A stretch of DNA of 64,000 bases from Poriferisodalis sp022821985 (lineage in GTDB: Bacteria > Actinomycetota > Acidimicrobiia > Acidimicrobiales > Poriferisodalaceae), in the NCBI RefSeq assembly GCF_965219595.1, contig NZ_OZ244781.1, forward strand, positions 2,976,001-3,040,000, written 5' to 3'. The notes beneath the pieces are model-generated. The model did not search any database and was not told the DNA's origin. It saw nothing but the letters and a program-made list of their open reading frames with translations. This document shows, piece by piece, positions 1 to 8,521 of the stretch (its first letter is position 1; each line of letters opens with the position of its first letter). The position numbers were made by a program, and so were the translations under genes.

Positions 1-28
1 ATCACGCCGAGCAGTACGGGGGCATGCC

Positions 29-1765
29 ATGAGCGCTGAGTTCGACATTCACATCAAGGGCGGCACGGTCGTCGACGGCACACGGGTGCCTCGCTACAAG
101 GGCGACGTCTGGATCCGCGACGGCAAGGTCGCCCAGCTCGGCGGCCGCCCGCAGGGCACGGCCGAACGCGAGATCGACGCCACCGGCAAGATCGTGGCGC
201 CCGGCTTTGTCGACCTGCATACCCATTACGACGCCCAGATTCGCTGGGATCCGTGGTGCACCATCTCGGGCTACCACGGCGTGACCTCGGTGGTGCTCGG
301 GAATTGTGGCTTCGGCTTCGCCCCCGTCAAGCCCGAGTTCCGCGATCGCTCCATGCTCACCATGACCCGTACTGAGGCGATCCCCTATGAGTCGATGCGG
401 CTGGGCATGGACTGGGACTGGGAGACCATCCCCGAGTATCTCGATTCGTTGGACCGTGCCCCCAAGGGGGTCAACGTCATCCAGTACATGCCCACGGCGT
501 CGCTGATGACCTACGTCATGGGCCTCGAGAAGGCCAAGGCGGGCGAGCCGGCGTCGGAAGCCGAGCGCAAGGAGATGGCTCGCCTCCTGCACGAGGGCAT
601 GGATGCGGGGCTCTGCGGCTTCTCCATCCAGCGCCTCGGCCCTGACAGCGTGCAGGCCGACTTCGACGGCTCCCCCATGGTCACCGACATCATGTGCGAC
701 GAGGACATCCTGAACTTGGCGCGCGTGCTGGCCGAGCGGGACGAGGGCTTCATCCAGATCACCCAGGGCACCGGCGACATCCGGGCCGACATCAAGTTCC
801 TCGAAGTGCTGGCTGGCGCCGCCCAACGGCCGATCCTGCACAACGTGGTAGCGCCCGCCCGCAAGGATCCCGAGGTGCATCGCCGGCCCTTGCGCTGGAT
901 CGACAAGTGCTGGAACCAGGACCTGCCGATCTACGCACAGTGCGGCACCGGGCGCGCAGGTTTCGCCTTCACGCTTGAGCACTGGAACCTCTACGACGCC
1001 TCCCCCGCCTGGCGTGCGGTCACCACGGGCTCCAAGGAGGAGAAGATCGAAAAGATGGCCGATCCGGAGCTGCGCAAGGCGCTGGTGGACGAGGCCGAGG
1101 AAGCCGACCGCCGGCTGCAGGTCATTCAGGCAGGCGTGGGCGGCAACCCCAAGGGCCTGATCGTGCAGGGAGTCAACCGCCAAGCCGACATGCAGCAGTA
1201 CGTCGGCCGCTCCGTCGGCGATCTGGCCGAAGAACAAGGCAAGCACCCCGTGGAGGTCATGCTGGATCTGTCCCTGCAGGGCGATCTGAACGTGGAGTTC
1301 CTGGGCCCCGACAAGGGCTCGAACGCCGAGTTCATGGGCGAGATGATGCAGTCGCCGTACGCCATCCCCGGCGTCTCTGACGGCGGCGCGCACACCAAGT
1401 TCTTCAGCGGCGGCTCCTACACCACCGACTTCCTGACGTGGCTGGTGCGCGACGAAGGCACCGTGACTCTGGAGGAAGCGCACTACCGGCTCTCGGCACT
1501 AGCGGCCCACGCTGCGGGCTTCAAAGACCGTGGCACGCTGCGTGAAGGCGCCGCCGCTGACGTGGTGGTCTACGACATGGAGGAGCTCGAAATCGATCCG
1601 CCGTGGATCGGCAACGTCGAGCACGACCTTCCGGGCGGCGAGTGGCGCCGGGTCCAGCGGGCCAAGGGCTACGACCAGATCATCGTCAACGGCGAGGTCA
1701 CCTTCGAGTCCGGCGAATGCACCGGCGCAACCCCCGGCCGGCTGCTGCGCCACGGCCGCGGCTGA
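29..1765 (+). CDS. D-aminoacylase-type amidohydrolase
   Basis: A 578-residue amidohydrolase-superfamily enzyme of the N-acyl-D-amino-acid deacylase branch, expected to hydrolyse an amide bond in a metal-dependent reaction in the cytoplasm. The N-terminal beta-sandwich strand (IKGGTVVDG) leads into the metal-binding HTH at about residues 63-65 within DLHTHYDAQ. A GNCGFGFAP strand follows near residue 93, where this branch places a metal-ligand Cys. A late SDGGAH motif near residues 449-454 supplies the catalytic Asp region, and the C-terminus ends with the usual GAAADVVVYD strand. The ATG is preceded by a weak GGGGGC. It is followed by a DsbA-fold protein and a Baeyer-Villiger monooxygenase on the same strand, so a catabolic cluster is possible. 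The substrate cannot be read from sequence; D-amino-acid derivatives, hydantoin-like rings or other amides are all possible. Confidence 0.85.
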   Translation: MSAEFDIHIKGGTVVDGTRVPRYKGDVWIRDGKVAQLGGRPQGTAEREIDATGKIVAPGFVDLHTHYDAQIRWDPWCTISGYHGVTSVVLGNCGFGFAPVKPEFRDRSMLTMTRTEAIPYESMRLGMDWDWETIPEYLDSLDRAPKGVNVIQYMPTASLMTYVMGLEKAKAGEPASEAERKEMARLLHEGMDAGLCGFSIQRLGPDSVQADFDGSPMVTDIMCDEDILNLARVLAERDEGFIQITQGTGDIRADIKFLEVLAGAAQRPILHNVVAPARKDPEVHRRPLRWIDKCWNQDLPIYAQCGTGRAGFAFTLEHWNLYDASPAWRAVTTGSKEEKIEKMADPELRKALVDEAEEADRRLQVIQAGVGGNPKGLIVQGVNRQADMQQYVGRSVGDLAEEQGKHPVEVMLDLSLQGDLNVEFLGPDKGSNAEFMGEMMQSPYAIPGVSDGGAHTKFFSGGSYTTDFLTWLVRDEGTVTLEEAHYRLSALAAHAAGFKDRGTLREGAAADVVVYDMEELEIDPPWIGNVEHDLPGGEWRRVQRAKGYDQIIVNGEVTFESGECTGATPGRLLRHGRG

Positions 1766-1793
1766 CAGAGGCTGAGCCGAAGGGCGAAGCCGT

Positions 1794-1846
1794 GGCCCGA
1801 GCGGCCCGTGAGCCCAATCACATGAGCATGGGGAACAAGAGCGGGA
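1794..1846 (+). repeat. 53-bp dispersed repeat, copy 1
   Basis: This intergenic block matches the reverse complement of 38403-38455 at 51 of 53 positions by eye. Both copies also share a GGCTGAGCC stretch a little upstream. It contains GGCCCGAGCGGCCCGTGAGC and, further on, ATGGGGAACAAGAGCGGGA. It lies about 45 bp before the start of the following DsbA-fold gene, in the same orientation relative to that gene as copy 2 is to the phosphoglycerate dehydrogenase gene. Its function is unknown. Confidence 0.8.
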
Positions 1847-1890
1847 AGCAATGGCGACGCGACGGGCATCTGCAGAAAGGACTGCGACAC

Positions 1891-2604
1891 ATGACCATCA
1901 CTCCTGAGACCTACGACGGCCCCACCGAGGTCGACTTCCACTTCGACGTGATGTGCCCCTGGGCATACCAGACCTCCATCTGGATGCGCGACGTGCGCGA
2001 CCAGTTGGGGCTGACCGTGAACTGGAAGTTCTTCAGCCTCGAAGAGGTGAACCTGCGCGAGGGCAAGAAGCATCCCTGGGAGCGCGACTGGAGTTACGGC
2101 TGGTCGATGATGCGCATCGGGGCGATCCTGCGGCGAGAGTCGATGGATCTGCTCGACCAGTGGTATGCGGTGTCGGGCGAGGCGCTCCATGTCGACGGCA
2201 ACCGTCCCCACAATCCCGACGTGGCCCGTCATCTGCTCGAACAGATCGGGGCCGATCCCGGCATTGTCGAGCTCTCCATCGACGACCAGAGCACCCATGA
2301 CGAGATCAAGGCTGAGCACCAGCGGGTCATCGACTCGGGCGGCTTCGGCGTGCCCACGCTGTACTTCGGCGACACGGCGATCTTCGGACCGGTGCTGCTC
2401 GACCCGCCCACCGGCGACGCAGCGCTGCGCATGTGGGACCTGGTTCTGGGCTGGCTGGAGTTCCCGCACCTGTACGAGATCCAGCACATGCCGCGCGACG
2501 AGAAGAAGATCTTCGACACCTTCAGGCCGTACCTCGAGGCACGCGACTGGGTGAGCATCAACCGCGGCAAGGAAGTCGGCTTCGAGCCTGCGGCGGCGGA
2601 CTGA
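1891..2604 (+). CDS. DsbA-family thioredoxin-fold oxidoreductase
   Basis: A 237-residue protein with a thioredoxin fold of the DsbA/2-hydroxychromene-2-carboxylate isomerase type. The active-site turn near residue 20 reads DVMCPWAYQ. It therefore has CPWA rather than CxxC, with a single cysteine, which favours a glutathione-S-transferase-kappa/isomerase-like role over classical disulfide exchange. The cis-proline loop is visible as GVPTLYFGD near residue 155. An all-alpha insert lies between them. I chose the ATG giving MTITPETYDG because the longer open frame runs back through the dispersed repeat and into the amidohydrolase gene. The monooxygenase starts 3 bases after its stop, so the two are very likely co-translated. 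The substrate is unknown. Confidence 0.8.
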   Translation: MTITPETYDGPTEVDFHFDVMCPWAYQTSIWMRDVRDQLGLTVNWKFFSLEEVNLREGKKHPWERDWSYGWSMMRIGAILRRESMDLLDQWYAVSGEALHVDGNRPHNPDVARHLLEQIGADPGIVELSIDDQSTHDEIKAEHQRVIDSGGFGVPTLYFGDTAIFGPVLLDPPTGDAALRMWDLVLGWLEFPHLYEIQHMPRDEKKIFDTFRPYLEARDWVSINRGKEVGFEPAAAD

Positions 2605-2607
2605 TCA

Positions 2608-4221
2608 ATGGACCGTGCACGGCACAGCGATGTCGTGGTGCTGGGCGCCGGGGTGTCGGGCATCTACCAGATCAAGCGGCTCGTCGACCTCGGCATCGAT
2701 GCTGTCGTCCTCGAGGGCGAAGATGATCTCGGGGGCACGTGGTACCGCAATCGCTACCCGGGTTGCCGGTTCGACTCGGAGAGTTACACGTACGGGTACT
2801 CCTTCTCGAAGGAGGTGCTCGACGAGTGGCACTGGAAGGAGCGCTTCTCGTCTCAGCCGGAGAATCTGCGCTACCTGAACTTCGTGGTCGACAAGTTCGA
2901 CCTTCGCCGCCATATGCGCTTCGGTTCCAGGGTCGAGCGGATGGCGTGGGACGACAGTGCACGGCACTGGCATCTGCGGCTCAGCGACGGCAGTTCGCAT
3001 ACGGCGCGCTTTGTCATCACCAGCCTCGGCCCCCTGTCGGCACCGACATTGCCGAGCTATGACGGCATGGACGCATTCGAGGGCGAGGCATTTCACACCT
3101 TCTTCTGGCCTGCCGAGCCGGTTGCGCTGGAGGGGCGACGGGTCGGCGTCATCGGCACCGGGGCGACGGGCATCCAGGTGATCGCTGAGATCGCCGACAA
3201 GGCTGCGGAGCTCAAGGTGTTCCAGCGTCGGCCCAACTGGAGCACTCCGCTCAACAACTCCCCCATCTCCGACGCCGAGATGGACGAGATCCGGGGGCGC
3301 TACGACGAGATCTTCGCCAACTGCGCTGCCTCGCCTGGCGGCTTCGAGCACGTGCCACAGTGGGGGTTCTGGGACAAGACGGCGACCGAGCGCCGCGCCT
3401 TCTGGGATGAGCTCTATTCGCAGTCCGGCTTTGCCATCCTGGCCGCGAATTTCGCGGAGATCTTCTTCGACGAGACGGCCAACCGAGAATTGTCCGACTA
3501 CATCGCAGACCGCATTCGCGGCCGGGTCGACGACCCCGCCGTGGCCGAGAAGCTGATCCCGACAGACCACGGCTTCGGGCTCCAGCGCCTGCCGCTGGAA
3601 ACCCACTATTTCGAGGCCTACAACCGACCCAACGTGGAGTTGGTCGACCTGCGGGAGACACCGATCGAGCACTTCACGCGCACCGGCATTCAGACCAGCG
3701 GCGCCCACTACGACCTCGATCTGATCGTCTATGCCACCGGGTTCGATGCCATCACCGGAGCGTATGACCGCGTGGAGATTCTCGGCGTCGACGGCACCTC
3801 GCTGGCCGAGCGCTGGCGGGACGGACCGAGCACGTACTTGGGCGTGCTGTCGCACGGGTTCCCCAACCTGTTCATGGTGGCCGGACCTCAGAGCGTGTCA
3901 GGGTCGACAAACTTCCCCCGGGCGATCGAGACCGGTGTGGACTGGGTCACCGACTTGGTGGCCTATGCATTCGAGAACGGCCACAGCAGGGTCGAGGCCG
4001 AGCTCGGGGCCGAGCAGGAATGGGTGAACGAGGTAATCCGTGCCCATGAACGGATGCTGTTCCGTCGAAGCAAGGGCTGGTTCACCGGCTACAACTCCAA
4101 CGTTGCCGGCCATCAGGAAGGCAGCGTCCGCTATCAGGCCTATTTCGGCGGAGCGCCCCGCTATCGGGCCAAGGTCGACGCGATCGCCGCTGACGGCTAC
4201 GAGGGCATCCAGCTCGGGTGA
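2608..4221 (+). CDS. Baeyer-Villiger flavin monooxygenase
   Basis: A 537-residue NADPH- and FAD-dependent class B monooxygenase that inserts an oxygen atom next to a ketone, or oxidises a soft nucleophile. The FAD Rossmann motif GAGVSGIYQ is at about residues 13-21, followed by GTWYRNRYPGCRFD. The Baeyer-Villiger fingerprint FEGEAFHTFFWP (pattern FxGxxxHTxxWP) is at about residues 156-167, and the NADPH Rossmann motif GTGATGIQ is near 185. A conserved YATGF stretch appears near residue 375. Length and order match cyclohexanone/phenylacetone monooxygenase-type enzymes. It is tightly linked to the upstream DsbA-fold gene. The natural ketone is not predictable from the sequence. Confidence 0.92.
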   Translation: MDRARHSDVVVLGAGVSGIYQIKRLVDLGIDAVVLEGEDDLGGTWYRNRYPGCRFDSESYTYGYSFSKEVLDEWHWKERFSSQPENLRYLNFVVDKFDLRRHMRFGSRVERMAWDDSARHWHLRLSDGSSHTARFVITSLGPLSAPTLPSYDGMDAFEGEAFHTFFWPAEPVALEGRRVGVIGTGATGIQVIAEIADKAAELKVFQRRPNWSTPLNNSPISDAEMDEIRGRYDEIFANCAASPGGFEHVPQWGFWDKTATERRAFWDELYSQSGFAILAANFAEIFFDETANRELSDYIADRIRGRVDDPAVAEKLIPTDHGFGLQRLPLETHYFEAYNRPNVELVDLRETPIEHFTRTGIQTSGAHYDLDLIVYATGFDAITGAYDRVEILGVDGTSLAERWRDGPSTYLGVLSHGFPNLFMVAGPQSVSGSTNFPRAIETGVDWVTDLVAYAFENGHSRVEAELGAEQEWVNEVIRAHERMLFRRSKGWFTGYNSNVAGHQEGSVRYQAYFGGAPRYRAKVDAIAADGYEGIQLG

Positions 4222-4276
4222 CGTCGACCGGGTCCGTGCACGTCGAGGTGCAGCGGACCGGCTGTCTCAACAGCGC

Positions 4277-4699
4277 TCAGGACGCTGTGAACTCCTCGTC
4301 GTCCGAAGCGAGCAGGTCCCCGGCTGCCGCCAGTGCCCCGGCCATCGCGACGGCACGCTGGTAGACGGCTTCGAAGTAGTGCTCCGCGGCCGCCTCGCGT
4401 CCCGCCAGAGGCGGTTTGCCGAGCGAGCGCACGGTCGACGTCGGATCCGTCGTGACCGAGATACGGCGCGTCTCGGTGAGAATGTCGGGGGGCTGATCGG
4501 GCCCAGCGTCTCCAGCGTCAGCGTTGGCCGATCCGTCTGCTGTTCCATTGGCCGCGGCATCAGGTTGTTCTGGCGGCGTCGTCGCGCCCGCAGCTCCATG
4601 CCAGAACGCTGCACTCGCCTCAGCGGCCTGCCGTTGCTGGACCTCAGCCCCGTCGATGCGGCGGGTACGCGACGTCTTGCGTCGACGACGATTGCTCAT
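4277..4699 (-). CDS. Small protein coupled to SNF2 helicase
   Basis: A 140-residue protein of no family I recognise. The N-terminus is very basic (MSNRRRRKTSRTRR), the middle is Ala/Gly/Pro-rich and probably disordered, and the C-terminal half (about 85-140) looks helical, with EAAAEHYFEAVYQRAVAMAGAL. Its ATG overlaps the TGA of the helicase gene by four bases, so translation is coupled and a functional link with the helicase is likely. In many actinobacteria the helicase is followed by a SWIM zinc-finger gene; this protein has no such Cys/His pattern. Confidence 0.65.
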   Translation of the reverse strand: MSNRRRRKTSRTRRIDGAEVQQRQAAEASAAFWHGAAGATTPPEQPDAAANGTADGSANADAGDAGPDQPPDILTETRRISVTTDPTSTVRSLGKPPLAGREAAAEHYFEAVYQRAVAMAGALAAAGDLLASDDEEFTAS

Positions 4700-7600
4700 G
4701 ACGCACCTACGCCTGCAGGCACCAGGTCTGCCACCGGGGGCGTGCTGGTGTCGATCCCGTTGGAATCGTCGGCGAGGAGGGCATCAGGATCGATGCCCAA
4801 GGCGTGCCGGAGCTGCTCGGCGTCGAGATCGCCGATGGAGCTGGACTTCGGCAGCACCATGTCGGCGATGCGCCGCTTGCCGGCCACGACCTCCTCCACC
4901 CGTTCGTCCACCGTGCCCGGACAGACCAGGCGGTGGCAGATGACCGTGCGCGTCTGACCGATGCGCCATGCCCGGTCGCGAGCCTGATCCTCGACAGCGG
5001 GATTCCACCAGCGGTCGTAGAGCACCACATGACTCGCCGCGGTCAGGTTCAAGCCGGTGCCACCTGCCTTGAGCGACAGCACCATCGCCCCAGGCCCGTC
5101 CTCGGACTGGAAGCGTCGCACCATGCGATCGCGGGCAGAGCGACCGAGCCCGCCGTGGTAGCAGTCGATCTGCAATCCAGTCCGTCGCGTCAGATGAGCG
5201 GCCAGCCGCTCGCCCCAGGTGGCGAAGTGAGTGAACACCAGTGCCCGCTCCCCCGCTGCGAAGACCGCCTCGAGAATCTCGTGCAGCCGATCGAGCTTGC
5301 CACTGCGCCCGTCGATCTCCTCGTCGATGTCGTCGGGCCGGTAGTTGAGCGGATGGTTGCAGATCTGCTTGAGGGCCGTAATGGCGGCCAGCACTGCTCC
5401 CTTGCGCCGCTCCCCCGCTTGCTCGCTCTCGGCCGTGTCGACGATCAGCTGGTCGAGCACCGCCTGGTAGAGGCCGATCTGCTCTGGCGTCATCGCGCAA
5501 TGCGCGAGCTCGTCGATGCGATCGGGCAGCTCGGCCGCGATCTGCGGCTCTGCCTTGGTGCGACGGAACACCAGCACCCCATTGAGCGCATGCAGGGCCG
5601 ACTCGGCGGCGCCGCGTGCGTCGCCGGGACGCTGCAACTGTGCGATGAACGGTGTCCTGGAACCCACCAGGCCTGGATTGCAGAAGTCCATGATCGCCCA
5701 GAGGTCGCCGAGGCCGTTCTCGATCGGGGTTCCGGTCAAGGCAATGCGAATCCGGGCTGACAGCCGGCGCAGCTGCTTGGCGGTCTCGCTGGTGTGGTTC
5801 TTGATGACCTGCGCCTCATCAACCACGATCCGGTCCCAGGCCACCTCCTCGAGAGCGTCGATGTCGCGCACTGCAGTGCCATAGGTGGTGATCACCACAT
5901 CGATCTGCCCGTTCTCGACTGAGCCAACGCCATCGCGCAGCGCCTCGACCAGCTCGGCGGGCTCACGCCGGGCGGGGCCGTGATGAATGATCGTCGACAG
6001 CCCCGGTGTGAAGCGCGCCGCTTCGGCCGCCCAGTTGCTGACAACCGCCGGTGGTGCGATGACCAGAGCCGGACCCGGTCGCTGGTCTGCAGCAATGCGA
6101 GCGAGCACTGTGGGGGTTTTCCCCAGACCCATGTCCAAGGCGAGGCAGCCGCCGAGGCCGGCTCCGTCGAGGAATTCCAGCCAGGCAACCGCTTCGGCCT
6201 GGTAGTTGCGCAGCTCGCCCACGAAACCCTCGGGGCTGGGCCGGGGCGCGGACGAGATCTCCGACGCCGAGCGCAGCAGATCGGCCGCCCAGCCGCTGCC
6301 GGAGATGGTGATGCCGCCGCGCACCGACGGGCCTTCGAGGCCCAGTACCTGGCGCAGCATCTGCGATCCGGTGAGGGCAGTGACATCTGCGCGCTCGGCG
6401 AGCGCGGCGGCCGCCTCGGCGAGGTCGGCGTGATCCAGCGCGATCCACTGACCCCGGTCGCGTACAAGCGGCCGTGCTTGGGAGGCCAGTTCGTGAATCT
6501 GATCTGCGGTGAGCTCCACGTCTCCGAAGACCGCTGTCCAGCTCACGGCGGTGAGCTGCTGTGCTCCCAGGGCGCTGTCGGCGTCCTCGGTGGCGGTGAG
6601 TCGGAGCGAGGGAGCCGGACGCTCGCGGGAGAGGTTCGGGACCTCAACCTTGAAGCCCGCGGACTGCAGTGCCGGCCCCGTCACCGACATCAGCTCCCAT
6701 GCCTCGTCCTGGCTGAGAATCACTTCGCCGCGCCGCTTGCCCCCGGGACGCATCAGCACCGGCAGCAGACGTTCGAGGCGGGTGAGCTGATCGCGCACTT
6801 CGGTCCGATGCGAGCTGACGCCGCTCACCATCGCGACCTCGACGGGCTCGGTCGCGCCTTCGGGGCTGGTGGCGAGCACCTCCATGTGCCACGCCCCGGC
6901 GTCGTCGGGCTCGTCCAGCCGAACGACCAGCGACTGCCGGGCGGCGGCAGTCACCGGCCTGGCCCACAGCTCGACGCGGCGGGCCAGATCGGAGCCCTGA
7001 GTCGCCGAGCCGACAAAGCGCGTGCCGTCGAGGTATGCCAGGAAAGCCTCGGCCATCTCCGCCCGACTCCGAGGCTCGGGCGATGCGGCAGGAACATCGA
7101 GCCGTTTCGCGGCACTCGTCACGATGGCGTCGACCATGCCGGACAGGGCCGATTGCACCGTGGTCCGCGCCTCTGACTTGGGTTCGGGTGCGGCCACTGC
7201 ACCTGGCAGGCAGTCGATGAGCGCCGTCAGCTGATCTGCTGGCGGCGAGGCGGGCTGCCACTGCACCGAGAATTCCGCCGTGTCAGGCCGCTTGCGGTTA
7301 CGACGCTTGCGGACTCGGTGGAGCCGCGGCACTGTTCGCCCACCTGCCACCAGTTCCACCGCCGTCCTGGCCGCGGTTCGCAGCCAGAGTGCGCTGGCAC
7401 CCAGCAAGAGGTCGCCGTTCGGGCTGCTCTCGGCAGTGTCGAGCTGCTCGTTGCCGTGCAGGGACTCGTCGTCGCTGGCTGGATCGCTGTCGGCTGCGAC
7501 GCCGGGAGAGCTTCCGGATATCGACGACGAGCCGGCCGAGCTGCCGGCCGCCGGACCATGGAGACCGACCAACCAGCCCAGGACGTCGCCGACGTCAGCC

Positions 7601-8274
7601 ACCAGTGCCTCGGCGCTCATCCCGCCCGGCAGCTTGATGTTCGGATGGGGGCGCCAGACACTGTCTGGGGCTCCGGTGGCCACCAGGCGATCCATGATCC
7701 GATCTGTGGGGTCGGGCTCGGTGCCGGCGCCTGCAGCCCACGCAACGATCCGGCCGGGCTGCCACGACAGCTGCAGTGCGGCCGGTTCGGGCAGCGGACC
7801 TGCTGCGGCATCGCCGGTGCCAGGATCCGAGGCTGCGTCATCGGGCGACTCGGTGGCATCGAGGCCCGTCAGACGCTCGTAGGCGGCGGCAAGCTCGGAG
7901 AAATCGGTTTCGAAGTCTCGCACGACCTGCCGGCGGATCGGCCGGGGCAGCCGTCGGGCCCCTGACAGCGAGGATTCCGTCTGGTCGAGCAGATCCAGGA
8001 GAACTCGTTCCCAGCGCAGCCGGTCGGTCTCGAGCGCGGCGAGATCGTCCGTCCCGGCGGTGCCTTGCGCCTCGGCCCAGACAAGACGCGCTATCTGGGA
8101 CCAGCGCATCGTTGCGAGAGCAGAGGCCGCCGCGCCATTGCGCCCGGCGCCGTTGGGCCCTGTGGCGGAATCGGAGATGTCGCCGTTGCGACCGGTGTCA
8201 TCGGCGGGCGCGAGCTGCTGAAGCGCCGGCGCGCCCCGGTTCGGAGTATGGGTCGGTGAGTCTTCGTCGCTCAT
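4696..8274 (-). CDS. SNF2-family DNA helicase/ATPase
   Basis: A protein of about 1192 residues of the Swi2/Snf2 superfamily 2 type, a double-stranded DNA translocase. The long N-terminal half (1-650) is acidic/Ala-rich and resembles the bacterial SNF2-associated region. The ATPase core shows Walker A in LALDMGLGKTPTV near residue 710, the Walker B box VVDEAQVIKN near 818, and motif III ALTGTPIEN soon after. The helicase C lobe has LKAGGTGLNL near 1070 and the arginine-finger box QARDRAWRIGQT. The frame also opens with a GTG 18 bases upstream; I prefer ATG 8274 (MSDEDSPTHT), but neither start has a strong ribosome site. It is divergent from proS. The coupled 140-residue downstream protein may be its partner. 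The cellular role (repair, transcription or chromatin) is not determinable. Confidence 0.9.
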   Translation of the reverse strand: MSDEDSPTHTPNRGAPALQQLAPADDTGRNGDISDSATGPNGAGRNGAAASALATMRWSQIARLVWAEAQGTAGTDDLAALETDRLRWERVLLDLLDQTESSLSGARRLPRPIRRQVVRDFETDFSELAAAYERLTGLDATESPDDAASDPGTGDAAAGPLPEPAALQLSWQPGRIVAWAAGAGTEPDPTDRIMDRLVATGAPDSVWRPHPNIKLPGGMSAEALVADVGDVLGWLVGLHGPAAGSSAGSSSISGSSPGVAADSDPASDDESLHGNEQLDTAESSPNGDLLLGASALWLRTAARTAVELVAGGRTVPRLHRVRKRRNRKRPDTAEFSVQWQPASPPADQLTALIDCLPGAVAAPEPKSEARTTVQSALSGMVDAIVTSAAKRLDVPAASPEPRSRAEMAEAFLAYLDGTRFVGSATQGSDLARRVELWARPVTAAARQSLVVRLDEPDDAGAWHMEVLATSPEGATEPVEVAMVSGVSSHRTEVRDQLTRLERLLPVLMRPGGKRRGEVILSQDEAWELMSVTGPALQSAGFKVEVPNLSRERPAPSLRLTATEDADSALGAQQLTAVSWTAVFGDVELTADQIHELASQARPLVRDRGQWIALDHADLAEAAAALAERADVTALTGSQMLRQVLGLEGPSVRGGITISGSGWAADLLRSASEISSAPRPSPEGFVGELRNYQAEAVAWLEFLDGAGLGGCLALDMGLGKTPTVLARIAADQRPGPALVIAPPAVVSNWAAEAARFTPGLSTIIHHGPARREPAELVEALRDGVGSVENGQIDVVITTYGTAVRDIDALEEVAWDRIVVDEAQVIKNHTSETAKQLRRLSARIRIALTGTPIENGLGDLWAIMDFCNPGLVGSRTPFIAQLQRPGDARGAAESALHALNGVLVFRRTKAEPQIAAELPDRIDELAHCAMTPEQIGLYQAVLDQLIVDTAESEQAGERRKGAVLAAITALKQICNHPLNYRPDDIDEEIDGRSGKLDRLHEILEAVFAAGERALVFTHFATWGERLAAHLTRRTGLQIDCYHGGLGRSARDRMVRRFQSEDGPGAMVLSLKAGGTGLNLTAASHVVLYDRWWNPAVEDQARDRAWRIGQTRTVICHRLVCPGTVDERVEEVVAGKRRIADMVLPKSSSIGDLDAEQLRHALGIDPDALLADDSNGIDTSTPPVADLVPAGVGAS

Positions 8275-8521
8275 CGCGTCATGCAGGGGCACGGGCAGGT
8301 GGGCTGCAACGCCTGTCCGGACTGCGCTGGGGGCATGGCCCGAACCGTCGATGCAGGACCTGCTGCGGACACAGTCACCGTGGTCGGCACTGTGGCCCTG
8401 GTCCGCTGCCGAGACCGCACGACCGATGCACGGTCGCCGGTGTGCAGTCGCCGGCTACGCGGACTGAGGGTACTGGACACGCATTGCATCGCAACGCGGT
8501 TGCTCGCTTACCCTGCGTCTG

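Noticed and set aside
2..1483. Long open antisense frame opposite the amidohydrolase
   Set aside because: It is a typical high-GC antisense shadow with no domain; the opposite strand encodes a full enzyme.
1603..1890. Longer start for the DsbA-fold protein
   Set aside because: It would read through the dispersed repeat and into the amidohydrolase gene; the thioredoxin fold begins just after residue 10 of the chosen start.
8275..8521. Small gene between the helicase and proS
   Set aside because: Short frames there have no ribosome site or recognisable product; the region is a divergent promoter space.
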